DNA of 64,000 nt from CAZIVP01 sp964542915 (GTDB lineage: Bacteria > Calditrichota > Calditrichia > Calditrichales > Calditrichaceae). A program made the position numbers and the translations under genes. The notes under the pieces are model-generated. The model saw nothing but the letters and a program-made list of their open reading frames with translations. It was not told where the DNA came from and searched no databases. Shown here piece after piece: positions 1 through 8,140 of the stretch. The stretch lies in assembly GCA_964542915.1 (NCBI GenBank), contig CAZIVP010000003.1, forward strand, positions 366,084-430,083, read 5' to 3'. Numbering within the stretch: position 1 is the first letter of the stretch; the number at the start of each line of letters is the position of its first letter.

Positions 1-135
1 TTTTACCACATGCTTGATAAGCGGGGCATACGATTTTACAATCGCCTCCCGGAGTTTGCTGTTACCGGTTTTCACATACTCCCGGACCAGTTCTTCTCCA
101 TCCTGTTTTACGGAAGCTAATATCTGTGGCATCAT
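1..135 (-). CDS. fliA: Sigma factor N-terminus, probably flagellar sigma-28 FliA (partial)
   Basis: Only the first 45 codons are inside the window; the gene runs off the left edge. The reading from ATG at 135 gives an N-terminus with a helical segment and then SYAPLIKHVVK, which resembles the start of region 2 of FliA/WhiG-type sigma-70 family factors. In that family this segment precedes the core-binding and -10 recognition helices. The ATG overlaps the stop of the upstream small membrane gene as ATGA; a second ATG follows directly at 132. Position directly after flhF-flhG fits fliA, as in many polar flagellates. The rest of the protein is not visible, so another group 3/4 sigma factor is possible. 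Confidence 0.6.
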   Translation of the reverse strand, partial: MMPQILASVKQDGEELVREYVKTGNSKLREAIVKSYAPLIKHVVK

Positions 136-365
136 TTATCTTTCTCTTCGATTGCACCCTGTTTTGTCATCGCCTGTGAACTTTGCGGAGGAGCGCTTAA
201 ACTCCATCGCAGAATATAGAAGGCTAATATCATGACCAATATGGTACCCAGAAAAACAACGGCCGACCGCAGAACGCTGGTAAACAATGAAACGCCGCTT
301 AAAATACCGGATACCAACGCGATCAGCGCCACCAGGAACGCAAATTTGTAGATGAAGCTTTTCAT
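132..365 (-). CDS. Small two-helix membrane protein, flagellar cluster
   Basis: About 77 residues from the ATG at 365, which overlaps the flhG stop as ATGA; a GTG three codons upstream is an alternative start. Two hydrophobic segments are visible, roughly residues 5-25 and 30-52, followed by a polar tail rich in Gln, Ser and Lys. No catalytic motif or family is recognised. It is translationally coupled to flhG before it and to the sigma-factor gene after it, so expression with flagellar genes is near certain. A role in polar placement or in the export apparatus is possible, but nothing in the sequence shows it. Confidence 0.6.
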   Translation of the reverse strand: MKSFIYKFAFLVALIALVSGILSGVSLFTSVLRSAVVFLGTILVMILAFYILRWSLSAPPQSSQAMTKQGAIEEKDK

Positions 366-1231
366 AGATTCCACTCGAATTCGATTTTACGATTCTCAAT
401 GAGTCGTTCGAAAACATTGTGCGACTCTTTGCCGTTCGACGCTATGGTTTGAAGCATGCGACGATTTATCAAACGAAAGGCATTCGCCGGCACTGAATTG
501 GGATAATCGATAATAAAGGGCTTTTGATGTTTTACGGAAGCCGCGACTATGTCATCTTTCTTAACCGAGCCGCCGAAAATAATTTTACTGTTCAAAAATT
601 TCTGTACCATCAGGTTCATTTTTTTGTAAAGTATGTCGCCTTCTTCGGAAGTATTGACCATATTGGCCGTAAGCAGAATTGGCACTTCACGGTTTACGCT
701 GCGTACGATTTTGATTACGGCATAGGCGTCCGCAATGGAGGCCGGATCCGGTGTAATCAACAGTATGATTTTATCGGATGCCAGTAAAAAGGTGATTACA
801 TTTCGTGCAATGCCGGCGCCGGTATCCAGAAAGATATAATCGTAACGACGCCGAAGGCGGGAAAATGCTTCGGCCAGCTTTTTCAACGCGACATCTTCCA
901 GCTTGATCAGTTCTATAGACGCCGAGGAAGCGGGTAAGATATCGATTTGACCGGGCCCATCCACGATTACATCTTCGATGGCGGCATCTTTTTGCAATAC
1001 ATCCGCGATTGTCTTTTGGGGACGCGCTCCCAGGATGATATCAACATTGCCAAGGTGCAAGTCGGCGTCGATCAACAGAACACGGCGATTCATTTGCCGG
1101 AGAGCAATACTCAAATTGGCGCTAAAACTCGTTTTACCCACGCCACCTTTGCCGCTTGTCACGGCGATAATTTCGGAGTGCGACCGTTGACTGCCTTTTT
1201 CTATTCCATTAGAAGACACTTGCTTGTTCAT
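362..1231 (-). CDS. flhG: FlhG/YlxH MinD-like ATPase
   Basis: A 289-residue MinD/ParA-type ATPase that, in this family, controls flagellar number together with FlhF. The deviant Walker A motif GKGGVGKT is at residues 27-34, followed by DADLHLGNVD (switch I) and DTGAGI (switch II/Walker B). The start at 1231 is chosen because GAATGAGG lies just upstream and it leaves a short gap after flhF; an in-frame upstream ATG at 1318 would push deep into flhF. The N-terminal tail before the ATPase core shows no DQAxxLR motif, the element that activates FlhF GTPase in characterised FlhG proteins. The stop overlaps the next small gene. Confidence 0.9.
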   Translation of the reverse strand: MNKQVSSNGIEKGSQRSHSEIIAVTSGKGGVGKTSFSANLSIALRQMNRRVLLIDADLHLGNVDIILGARPQKTIADVLQKDAAIEDVIVDGPGQIDILPASSASIELIKLEDVALKKLAEAFSRLRRRYDYIFLDTGAGIARNVITFLLASDKIILLITPDPASIADAYAVIKIVRSVNREVPILLTANMVNTSEEGDILYKKMNLMVQKFLNSKIIFGGSVKKDDIVAASVKHQKPFIIDYPNSVPANAFRLINRRMLQTIASNGKESHNVFERLIENRKIEFEWNL

Positions 1232-1238
1232 GCATGCC

Positions 1239-2420
1239 TCATTCCGTTTCAAAGATTTTATTAAAAACATAATCGGCATTGCCGGGGACGATATCGATAA
1301 AAATACGTTTACCTTCACACATACAGGCTACCGGCAGCTCAATTTCTTCAATGATTGAAAAGAGTTTGCCCGGTTGGCTGGTTTCGTCAAATTTTGTTAA
1401 AATCAGTCCGGTCGGCTTCAACAATAAATAGATAGAGCTGGATAAAAACAGATCCTTAATATCGGAATTCATCCCCAGCGTCAGGAAAATATCGGTCGGT
1501 TTGATCTGATTGATGTACGCTTCCAGATCATCCAGATAATTCGGAGCAAAGGGGCTTTTTCCGGGCGTGTCCACGAGCACGACTTCTTTATCGGAAAATT
1601 TTTCGAGTGCGGCGTGGAATTCATCTTTACGTTGTGCTTCGACCACCGGCGTTCCGGTCATCTTAGAAAATGCCTTCAGCGCTTCCGACGGGCCGTAGAT
1701 GTCGGTCGAAATGAACGCCGTATCGTTTTTGCCGTAAATTTCAGGGTGCGCCGCTAATTTCATGGCGGATGTGGTTTTACCCGAGCCGCTACCGCCTAAA
1801 ATCAATACCACTCTCTGTTTTTTGCCTTCCGAATCGGGATGAAATTCATAGGGTTGCAAGCGCCGCTTCATTTCGGATTGTACTGCAGTGATAATCTCTT
1901 TACGGCTTGGCGGCGCTTTCTTTTCCAGCATACGATAGGCTCTGCCCATAAACGTTTCGGCAAGGGCTTCATCGAAGCCTTTGTCCGTGAGTTCTTTTTG
2001 AATTTGAGCATAAGGAGCGGGCAGTTCATCTTTTCCCCTGGCGCCCTGCGTTTGCAAGGCGTTGATTTGTTGACGCAATTCGGCCAGTTCTTCCAGAATT
2101 TTCTTTTCCTGCGAGAATTGCCCGTTCCGTTTGCTTAGAATGTTGTTAATGACCTGATTAAATTCATCGCCCTTAGCCTGTTTTTTCATCTCTCTTGCGG
2201 GCGCCGATGTTTCCTGTTCCAAAACGGGCGGCTTCCAGGACTTTACCTTTCGATCGTTTTCATTGACCGATAACGTCACTTCAACAACTTTTTCTTTAGA
2301 CCCGTTGTTGCGGTTCGGAACTTCTTTGGATTCCAACAGAATAATATCATCGCCGTACTGCTCTTTTGCCTTGCGTATGGCTTCCGGCAGCGATTTGCCT
2401 GTAAACTTTTTAACTTGCAT
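1239..2420 (-). CDS. flhF: FlhF, SRP-type GTPase for flagellar placement
   Basis: 393 residues. The N-terminus MQVKKFTGKSLPEAIRKAK is typical of FlhF B domains; a helical N domain follows (about 85-200), then the NG GTPase core. The P-loop reads GGSGSGKTT at residues 209-217, G3 reads DTPGK near 280, and G4 reads TKFD near 342. FlhF and Ffh usually have DTAGR at G3, so DTPGK is a mild departure. The protein marks the cell pole for basal-body assembly in polar flagellates. It overlaps the end of flhA by 11 bases, indicating coupling, and precedes flhG. Confidence 0.93.
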   Translation of the reverse strand: MQVKKFTGKSLPEAIRKAKEQYGDDIILLESKEVPNRNNGSKEKVVEVTLSVNENDRKVKSWKPPVLEQETSAPAREMKKQAKGDEFNQVINNILSKRNGQFSQEKKILEELAELRQQINALQTQGARGKDELPAPYAQIQKELTDKGFDEALAETFMGRAYRMLEKKAPPSRKEIITAVQSEMKRRLQPYEFHPDSEGKKQRVVLILGGSGSGKTTSAMKLAAHPEIYGKNDTAFISTDIYGPSEALKAFSKMTGTPVVEAQRKDEFHAALEKFSDKEVVLVDTPGKSPFAPNYLDDLEAYINQIKPTDIFLTLGMNSDIKDLFLSSSIYLLLKPTGLILTKFDETSQPGKLFSIIEEIELPVACMCEGKRIFIDIVPGNADYVFNKIFETE

Positions 2421-4482
2421 CGGGGTATTTTATCACTCCTATGGATTTAATTTCCGTATCGGTATTTAATTCCGAATAAGCCACAATCATCACATTGGGG
2501 AAAACAGATTCAATGAATTTACGAAACGCCCGTCGTATCTGCGGAGAAAGCAGTATGCACGGTTTCGCACCCATCGTAGCCATCTCTTCTACAAGATTGG
2601 CAAGATTATCGAAAAGGGCGTTCACCTGTTCCGGTTTGAAACCGAGATTTTGTGGAATATGGTTCTGTTCCCGCATACTTGAAAGGATATGATCCTCCAG
2701 ACGGGGTTCAAGCAAAGCCACCACTATGTGTTCATTATCGCCCTTAAGGATATCGGTAATGGTTTCCGAAAGGGATGAACGCACATATTCGGTTAGAACA
2801 TCGGCATCTTTAGTGTATCCCGTATAGTCCGCAATCGTTTCCAGAATCGTTACGAGATTACGAATGGGGATCTTTTCCTGAAGGAGATTACGCAAAATAT
2901 TGCGGATTACGCCCAATGAAACCATATCCGGCACCAACCCTTCCACAAGAGCGGCGTGACTTTCCTTAAGGTGATCGAGCATGCGTTGGGTTTCCTGACG
3001 GTCCAGCAGCTTATAACAATTGTTTTTCAGTACTTCCATCAAATGGGTGGCGATCACGGCCGGCGGCTCCACAACCGTATAACCTGCGATTTCGGCTTCT
3101 TCTCTCGATCGCTTCGATATCCACATGGCAGGCAATCCGAAGGTCGGTTCTGTCATTTCAATGCCCTGCAATCCGGATTCATCTCCGGGATTGACCACCA
3201 TAAAATGGTCCATCATGACCTGACCGCGGGCGGCTTCTATTCCGTATATTTTAAATACATAGTCATTGGCATTAAGCTGGATATTATCCCGGATGCGGAT
3301 CGGCGGCACAAGTACGCCCATTTCCATGGCCAGACTTTTACGAATCGTTGAAATACGATCCAGCAAGTTGCCGCCCTGTTCCTGGTCGACTAAGGGAATA
3401 AGACCATAGCCCAGTTCGATTTCAAAGGCGTCGGGATGCAAATATTCTTCAATATTCTCCGTGGGCGCCGGTTCTTCCACCTCCTGCTCTTCGGCCTGTC
3501 TGGCCTGTTCGCTTTTTTGGAATTTGGTAACCTGGCTGGCGATAACCGCCATAATCACAGCCATAATGGTAAACGGTAGAAACGGTAATCCCGGCATTAA
3601 TCCCATCAACGCAATGACGCCGGCGGAAGCAAAGATCGCATTGGGCTGGCCGACGATCTGGGAGGCGATTTCGTTACTGACATTGGAATCGGAAGAAGCG
3701 CGTGTAATCACGATACCCGCTGCTGTAGAGATAATTAAGGCCGGAATTTGGGCGACCAATCCATCGCCAATCGTTAACAGAGAATAGACGGTCGCGGCAT
3801 CGCCAATGGGCAGTCCTCGTTGCATGGTACCGATCAGTAAACCACCGATTATATTGACCAGTGTTATCAGTAAACCGGCGATGGCGTCGCCGCGCACAAA
3901 TTTACTGGCGCCGTCCATGGCGCCGTAAAAGTCGGCTTCTTTGGTAATTGTTTCGCGACGTTCTTTTGCTTCCATATCATCGATCAGGCCTGCGTTTAAA
4001 TCGGCATCAATCGACATTTGTTTGCCGGGCATGGCGTCCAGCGTAAACCGCGCCGATACCTCGGCAATGCGGGTGGCGCCTTTGGTGATGACTACAAAAT
4101 TAATAATGACGAGGATCAGAAAGATCACAGTGCCCACCACATAATTGCCCTGTACCACAAAAGAGCCGAACGCTTCAATAATTTCGCCCGCATAGGCCTG
4201 GCCGAGAATGAGTCGTGTGGAAGCGATATTCAAAGACAGGCGAAACAGCGTCAGAATGAGCAACAAGCCCGGAAACACGGAAAAATCCATGGGCCGCAAT
4301 ACGAACAGGGTTACAAACAACATCACCAGGGCGCTGGTAATATTCATTACGAGCAACATATCCACCAGGAAGGTGGGCATGGGCAGGACCATAACGGCCA
4401 GAATGAGCACAATTCCGCCGGTTAGCAGAAATCCGCTGTTTTTACTGAAAAAGTTTGACGTTTGCATCCCCTGTTGGGCCAT
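2410..4482 (-). CDS. flhA: FlhA, flagellar type III export gate protein
   Basis: 690 residues, normal length for FlhA. The first half (about 15-330) holds the hydrophobic helices of the membrane domain, including the FHIPEP-family signature region with RFTLDAMPGKQMSIDADLNA. An acidic linker rich in Glu (about 335-355) leads to the cytoplasmic domain that forms the nonameric ring docking chaperone-substrate pairs. It is the largest export-gate subunit and works with FlhB and FliPQR. The ATG at 4482 directly abuts the flhB stop at 4483. Confidence 0.97.
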   Translation of the reverse strand: MAQQGMQTSNFFSKNSGFLLTGGIVLILAVMVLPMPTFLVDMLLVMNITSALVMLFVTLFVLRPMDFSVFPGLLLILTLFRLSLNIASTRLILGQAYAGEIIEAFGSFVVQGNYVVGTVIFLILVIINFVVITKGATRIAEVSARFTLDAMPGKQMSIDADLNAGLIDDMEAKERRETITKEADFYGAMDGASKFVRGDAIAGLLITLVNIIGGLLIGTMQRGLPIGDAATVYSLLTIGDGLVAQIPALIISTAAGIVITRASSDSNVSNEIASQIVGQPNAIFASAGVIALMGLMPGLPFLPFTIMAVIMAVIASQVTKFQKSEQARQAEEQEVEEPAPTENIEEYLHPDAFEIELGYGLIPLVDQEQGGNLLDRISTIRKSLAMEMGVLVPPIRIRDNIQLNANDYVFKIYGIEAARGQVMMDHFMVVNPGDESGLQGIEMTEPTFGLPAMWISKRSREEAEIAGYTVVEPPAVIATHLMEVLKNNCYKLLDRQETQRMLDHLKESHAALVEGLVPDMVSLGVIRNILRNLLQEKIPIRNLVTILETIADYTGYTKDADVLTEYVRSSLSETITDILKGDNEHIVVALLEPRLEDHILSSMREQNHIPQNLGFKPEQVNALFDNLANLVEEMATMGAKPCILLSPQIRRAFRKFIESVFPNVMIVAYSELNTDTEIKSIGVIKYPDAS

Positions 4483-5565
4483 TTAATTATTCTCCATCGG
4501 CGGCGTTTGATTGTTACGGGAAAGATAAATTTTACTGAGAATTTCGGCTACGGCCTGATAGAAGGCCATGGGAATCTCAGTATTGAGTTCACAGGCATTG
4601 TAAAGCCCGCGGGCCAATGCTTTATCTTCGATAACCGGCACTTCGTTTTCGCGGGCAATGGATTTAATCTTTTCGGCAATTTTAAGTTTACCTTTGGCAA
4701 CCACTTTCGGCGCGTCGGCCCGACTCTGCGGTTCGTACTTCAGAGCAACAGCGATATGTGTGGGATTGGTTACGACGACAGTGGCATCGGGTACCGCTTG
4801 CATCATGCGGTTCATAGCCTGTTCGCGCTGAATGGAACGCATATGGCTCTTAAGCTGCGGATCACCTTCATACTGCTTGTTTTCGTCCTTAACCTCCTGT
4901 TTGCTCATACGAAGCTCTTTTTCATGCTGCCATTTTTGATAGGCAAAATCGGCTACCGCCATAATAAGGAGCGCAATACCGCTTTTTATGGTGAGCTCCG
5001 AAATGACTTTGAGTATAAATCCCAAAATCTCAGCGGGGCTGCGATGGGGTAATAAAATATACGATTCCTGATATTTTTGGATTACGCTATAACTAATGAT
5101 CACCAGGATCGTTACTTTGAGCAGACCTTTTAACATTTCCACAAGGGAACGCAGAGAAAACATGCGTTTGACGCCGTTAAGAGGATTGATTCGTTTTATA
5201 TCGGGGATTAATGCTTTTTTTGCAAAAACCACACCCACCTGAGCCACGTTTGTAGCCAGCGAAAATAACAATAGCGTCAGAAAGACCGGTAAAAGCAGTT
5301 TGGCTACCAACGTCATAAAATCGGCGATCTGTCCGGGCAGTGATTGTGCGGTTATCTCCATAAGCGAGCTTTCCTGATACGTTGTAACGACAAATCGTTT
5401 GAACGTACTGCCAAAGAAACCGCCGACCACATAAAAAGCAAGCAGACCGCCTAACAAAACCGCCACGGAATTAAGCTCCTGACTTCGCGCGACATTACCC
5501 TTATCGCGGGTTTCCTCCCGTTTCCGTTGGGTTGGTTTTTCGGTTTTATCCGCATGATCTGCCAT
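4483..5565 (-). CDS. flhB: FlhB, export substrate-specificity switch protein
   Basis: 360 residues with four predicted membrane helices in the first ~215 residues and a cytoplasmic C-domain. The self-cleavage motif NPTH is present within VVTNPTHIAVALKY, so autoproteolysis between Asn and Pro is expected as in other FlhB/YscU proteins. The N-terminus is strongly charged (ADHADKTEKPTQRKREE), which is typical. With FliK it switches export from rod/hook to filament substrates. It lies two bases downstream of fliR. Confidence 0.97.
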   Translation of the reverse strand: MADHADKTEKPTQRKREETRDKGNVARSQELNSVAVLLGGLLAFYVVGGFFGSTFKRFVVTTYQESSLMEITAQSLPGQIADFMTLVAKLLLPVFLTLLLFSLATNVAQVGVVFAKKALIPDIKRINPLNGVKRMFSLRSLVEMLKGLLKVTILVIISYSVIQKYQESYILLPHRSPAEILGFILKVISELTIKSGIALLIMAVADFAYQKWQHEKELRMSKQEVKDENKQYEGDPQLKSHMRSIQREQAMNRMMQAVPDATVVVTNPTHIAVALKYEPQSRADAPKVVAKGKLKIAEKIKSIARENEVPVIEDKALARGLYNACELNTEIPMAFYQAVAEILSKIYLSRNNQTPPMENN

Positions 5566-5567
5566 GG

Positions 5568-6347
5568 TTACATCCCACGCAATAGGTTTAAGACAAAAAT
5601 TTCCAGTTCATTATAGATATACCCGAATAACGTCTGGAATATCTTTAATGAAACCACCAGCAGGAAAATACCGGCGCCGATTTTTAACGGTAAACTGATA
5701 AAGAAAATATTTAACTGCGGCATGACGCGGGCCATAAAAGAGATGGCGATATCGATGGATAGCAGAAAAACCATCGCCGGGGCTGCAAATTGTAAAGCCA
5801 GTTCGTAGAGAATACGGCCGCCCTCTATCATGGTATGGCCAAGTTGGTTACTGAATGAAGCCATTCCCAGCGGCACAGCATCGAAATTTTGAAACAGAAC
5901 GCCGATCAAAAAGTGGTGGCTGTCGGACACCAAGAAAAAAACAACAATCACAAGCAGCCAGAAATTACTGATGATTGGTTGTTGTTGTTGTGTACTCGGA
6001 TCAAACACGTTCATGATAGCCATACCCATCTGGTATCCGATATACGAACCCGCCATGGCAAAGCCTTCAAAAATCAAACGGGCGCCGAACCCGATGAATA
6101 AACCGATCAATACTTCCCGAATAATGGCAAGCATCAACGGCAAGATGGATTCATATACCGGCGCGTTCCCTATCCCTATAATGGGGGCAATAATCAGAGT
6201 TAATATGAACGCCAGCATAATGCGGATATGAACCGACACTGTGGCATAGCCCAGGACAGGCATCGCCATAATCATGGTAGAGAGGCGAATAAACACCAGC
6301 ATGTATAAGGGCAGCGTCGATTGTATCTGATCCATAAATGCGAACAT
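5568..6347 (-). CDS. fliR: FliR, flagellar export apparatus membrane protein
   Basis: 259 residues, almost entirely hydrophobic, with six or so membrane segments, the usual size and profile of FliR. Recognisable family stretches include LIGFGARLIFEGFAMAGSYIG and GMAIMNVFDPSTQQQQP. It forms the export-gate core together with five FliP and four FliQ subunits. Gene order fliP-fliQ-fliR-flhB-flhA matches the conserved export-gate operon. Confidence 0.96.
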   Translation of the reverse strand: MFAFMDQIQSTLPLYMLVFIRLSTMIMAMPVLGYATVSVHIRIMLAFILTLIIAPIIGIGNAPVYESILPLMLAIIREVLIGLFIGFGARLIFEGFAMAGSYIGYQMGMAIMNVFDPSTQQQQPIISNFWLLVIVVFFLVSDSHHFLIGVLFQNFDAVPLGMASFSNQLGHTMIEGGRILYELALQFAAPAMVFLLSIDIAISFMARVMPQLNIFFISLPLKIGAGIFLLVVSLKIFQTLFGYIYNELEIFVLNLLRGM

Positions 6348-6369
6348 ACAGGCGATTCCTATCCTGAGT

Positions 6370-6639
6370 TTAGGGCCCGATGGTGGCTATGTAATTAAAA
6401 ATTTCATGGGTGAAACCCATCATAATATCCAAAAACCAGGGCATAAGTAAAAATATGACCACAAATACAAGGATGATTTTGGGTACGAAAGTTAATGTCA
6501 TTTCATTGATTTGTGTTGTTGCCTGAAAAATGCCGATTAACAATCCGATGACCAGGCCCGTACCGAGGACCGGTAAAAGGATATAGAGGACGGTCATTAA
6601 TGCTTCACGGCTTATATAAATCACAAAATCGGTTGTCAT
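6370..6639 (-). CDS. fliQ: FliQ, flagellar export apparatus membrane protein
   Basis: 89 residues with two membrane helices, the standard FliQ size. The stretch IGIFQATTQINEMTLTFVPK is highly characteristic of the family. It starts one base after the fliP stop and ends 22 bases before fliR, within one transcription unit. Confidence 0.96.
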   Translation of the reverse strand: MTTDFVIYISREALMTVLYILLPVLGTGLVIGLLIGIFQATTQINEMTLTFVPKIILVFVVIFLLMPWFLDIMMGFTHEIFNYIATIGP

Positions 6640-6640
6640 G

Positions 6641-7396
6641 TCAAAATCCTTTGATTAATGATTCGACGACCAGATACCAGCCGTCCACCAATACGAACAG
6701 GAGTAGTTTAAACGGCATGGCAATCATAACAGGCGGCAACATCATCATACCCATGGAAAGCAATACACTGCCGACAATCAGATCGATGAGCAACATGGGC
6801 AAATACAGCAAAAATCCGATCTGAAAAGCGGTTTTTAATTCGCTAATGATGAAGGCCGGTATAAGCGTCGTAAGCGAGACATCCTGCGGAGATCCGGGTT
6901 TGTCCACGCCGTTCAGATTGACAAACAATTTTAGATCCTTCTCCCGGGTTTGTTTTAACATAAAAGCCCGTATCGGTTTCGATGCTTCCTGAAGGGCTTC
7001 TTTTTGAGTGATTCGGTCATCCAGATACGGTTGCAGTGCATTTTCGTTTACCTCGGTAATAACAGGCTTCATTACAAAAAACGTCAGAAAGAGTGCCAAC
7101 CCGATCAGTATTTGATTTGACGGAACCATTTGAGCGGCCAGGCTCTGTCGTAAAAAGTGAAACACAACAATCATCCTTGTAAACGAAGTCATCATGATGA
7201 GGATGGAAGGCGCCAGACTGAGAATGGTTAAGAGAAAAACAATTTGTAATGTCGGAACCAGCTCCGAAGGATTATCCGTCTTATCGAGACCAATGGATAC
7301 TTTAGGAATGGCGTTTTGCGCTATCGTTGTTTCCGCCACGCCGCCCAGTAATAACAACAGTAGTGCTAACTTCCAGATTTTTCGATTTACAGGCAT
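6641..7396 (-). CDS. fliP: FliP, flagellar export apparatus membrane protein
   Basis: 251 residues from ATG 7396. This start gives a proper signal peptide (MPVNRKIWKLALLLLLLGG, cut near ETTIAQ), as is usual for FliP. Upstream in-frame codons to 7465 exist but would run into the promoter-like element. Family signatures include SILIMMTSFTRMIVVFHFLRQ-like and PSNQILIGLALFLTFFVM segments, with four membrane helices. FliP pentamers form the channel of the export gate. A sigma-54-like promoter lies about 65 bases upstream, so this gene heads the fliPQR-flhBAFG unit. Confidence 0.96.
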   Translation of the reverse strand: MPVNRKIWKLALLLLLLGGVAETTIAQNAIPKVSIGLDKTDNPSELVPTLQIVFLLTILSLAPSILIMMTSFTRMIVVFHFLRQSLAAQMVPSNQILIGLALFLTFFVMKPVITEVNENALQPYLDDRITQKEALQEASKPIRAFMLKQTREKDLKLFVNLNGVDKPGSPQDVSLTTLIPAFIISELKTAFQIGFLLYLPMLLIDLIVGSVLLSMGMMMLPPVMIAMPFKLLLFVLVDGWYLVVESLIKGF

Positions 7397-7460
7397 ATAA
7401 TCGTTCCGGTTAAAATCGCTGCCTTTTTGTATTGAAACCGTTATTAATACAAGTGAGTTT

Positions 7461-7477
7461 GACAAATACCGTGCCAG
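7461..7477 (-). promoter_or_regulatory. Sigma-54-type promoter upstream of fliP
   Basis: The minus strand reads CTGGCACGGTATTTGTC. This matches the -24 element TGGCACG exactly and keeps GG-N10-GY spacing, with TTGT instead of TTGC at -12. It lies in the only sizeable gap of the flagellar operon, between fliO and fliP, about 65 bases before the chosen fliP ATG. A sigma-54 activator is encoded at 25893-27278. Confidence 0.6.
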
Positions 7478-7628
7478 CTTTTAATCAATTTATAATAATG
7501 GCGTATATTGCTGTAATATATGGATTTATAGATCATACGCCTGATAACCTTTAATCGTATCGAAAGAATGAGGGAGAAGAATTTATCGGAGAGCGTGATA
7601 AGGGCGGAAATTTTTTCCTGCGCTGGAT

Positions 7629-8135
7629 TTATTCGGGACGGTTCATGAATCGATGAACCCAGTCGCTGAAAGGCAGAGTATTGCTTTGCATGTTTTGGTT
7701 ATTCTGCGCTTCACTTTCAGGGACTTCACCCAAATCGTTGATTAAATTTATATGTTGTTCGGTCACCCCGAGCACCAATTTGCGACCTTCGATATGGGCG
7801 ACCATAATGGATTGTTTGGGACCCAGGTTATGGCGGGCTATAACGCGAATGTTGCCGCGGTTGTACATGGTCGCTTTACCCGCCAGTTTCTTGTAAAGCA
7901 AAATAGCCAGCAATAATACGAAAATAAAAACCCCGGCAATCCACACCGCGCGATATATATGGTCGTTAAATTCCTGACGCGGCCCTTCACCCTGAGAGGC
8001 CTTGTCTGTTGAATCGGCAACACGCGTCTCGCTCATGATCCGGGAATCGGGCGGAACAGCCGTTTGCGAATATACCGGGCCAAGAGATACCAAAAGAAGC
8101 CAGAGGCATGCTGTCCATTTTTTTTGTATGATCAT
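7629..8135 (-). CDS. fliO: FliO, flagellar export assembly protein
   Basis: 168 residues with an N-terminal signal peptide (KKWTACLWLLLVSLGPVYSQ), a short periplasmic stretch, one membrane helix (about 65-85) and a cytoplasmic domain. The C-terminal domain has IRVIARHNLGPKQSIMVAHI, with the beta-strand pattern typical of FliO/FliZ. FliO helps FliP assemble. It follows fliN by five bases and precedes the sigma-54-type promoter of fliP by about 150 bases. FliO is poorly conserved, so recognition rests on pattern and position. Confidence 0.88.
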   Translation of the reverse strand: MIIQKKWTACLWLLLVSLGPVYSQTAVPPDSRIMSETRVADSTDKASQGEGPRQEFNDHIYRAVWIAGVFIFVLLLAILLYKKLAGKATMYNRGNIRVIARHNLGPKQSIMVAHIEGRKLVLGVTEQHINLINDLGEVPESEAQNNQNMQSNTLPFSDWVHRFMNRPE

Positions 8136-8140
8136 CGTTC

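Noticed and set aside
4018..5052. Plus-strand frames of 130-200 codons opposite flhA and flhB
   Set aside because: Composition is His/Asn/Gln-rich and low in recognisable motifs, as expected for antisense of membrane protein genes.
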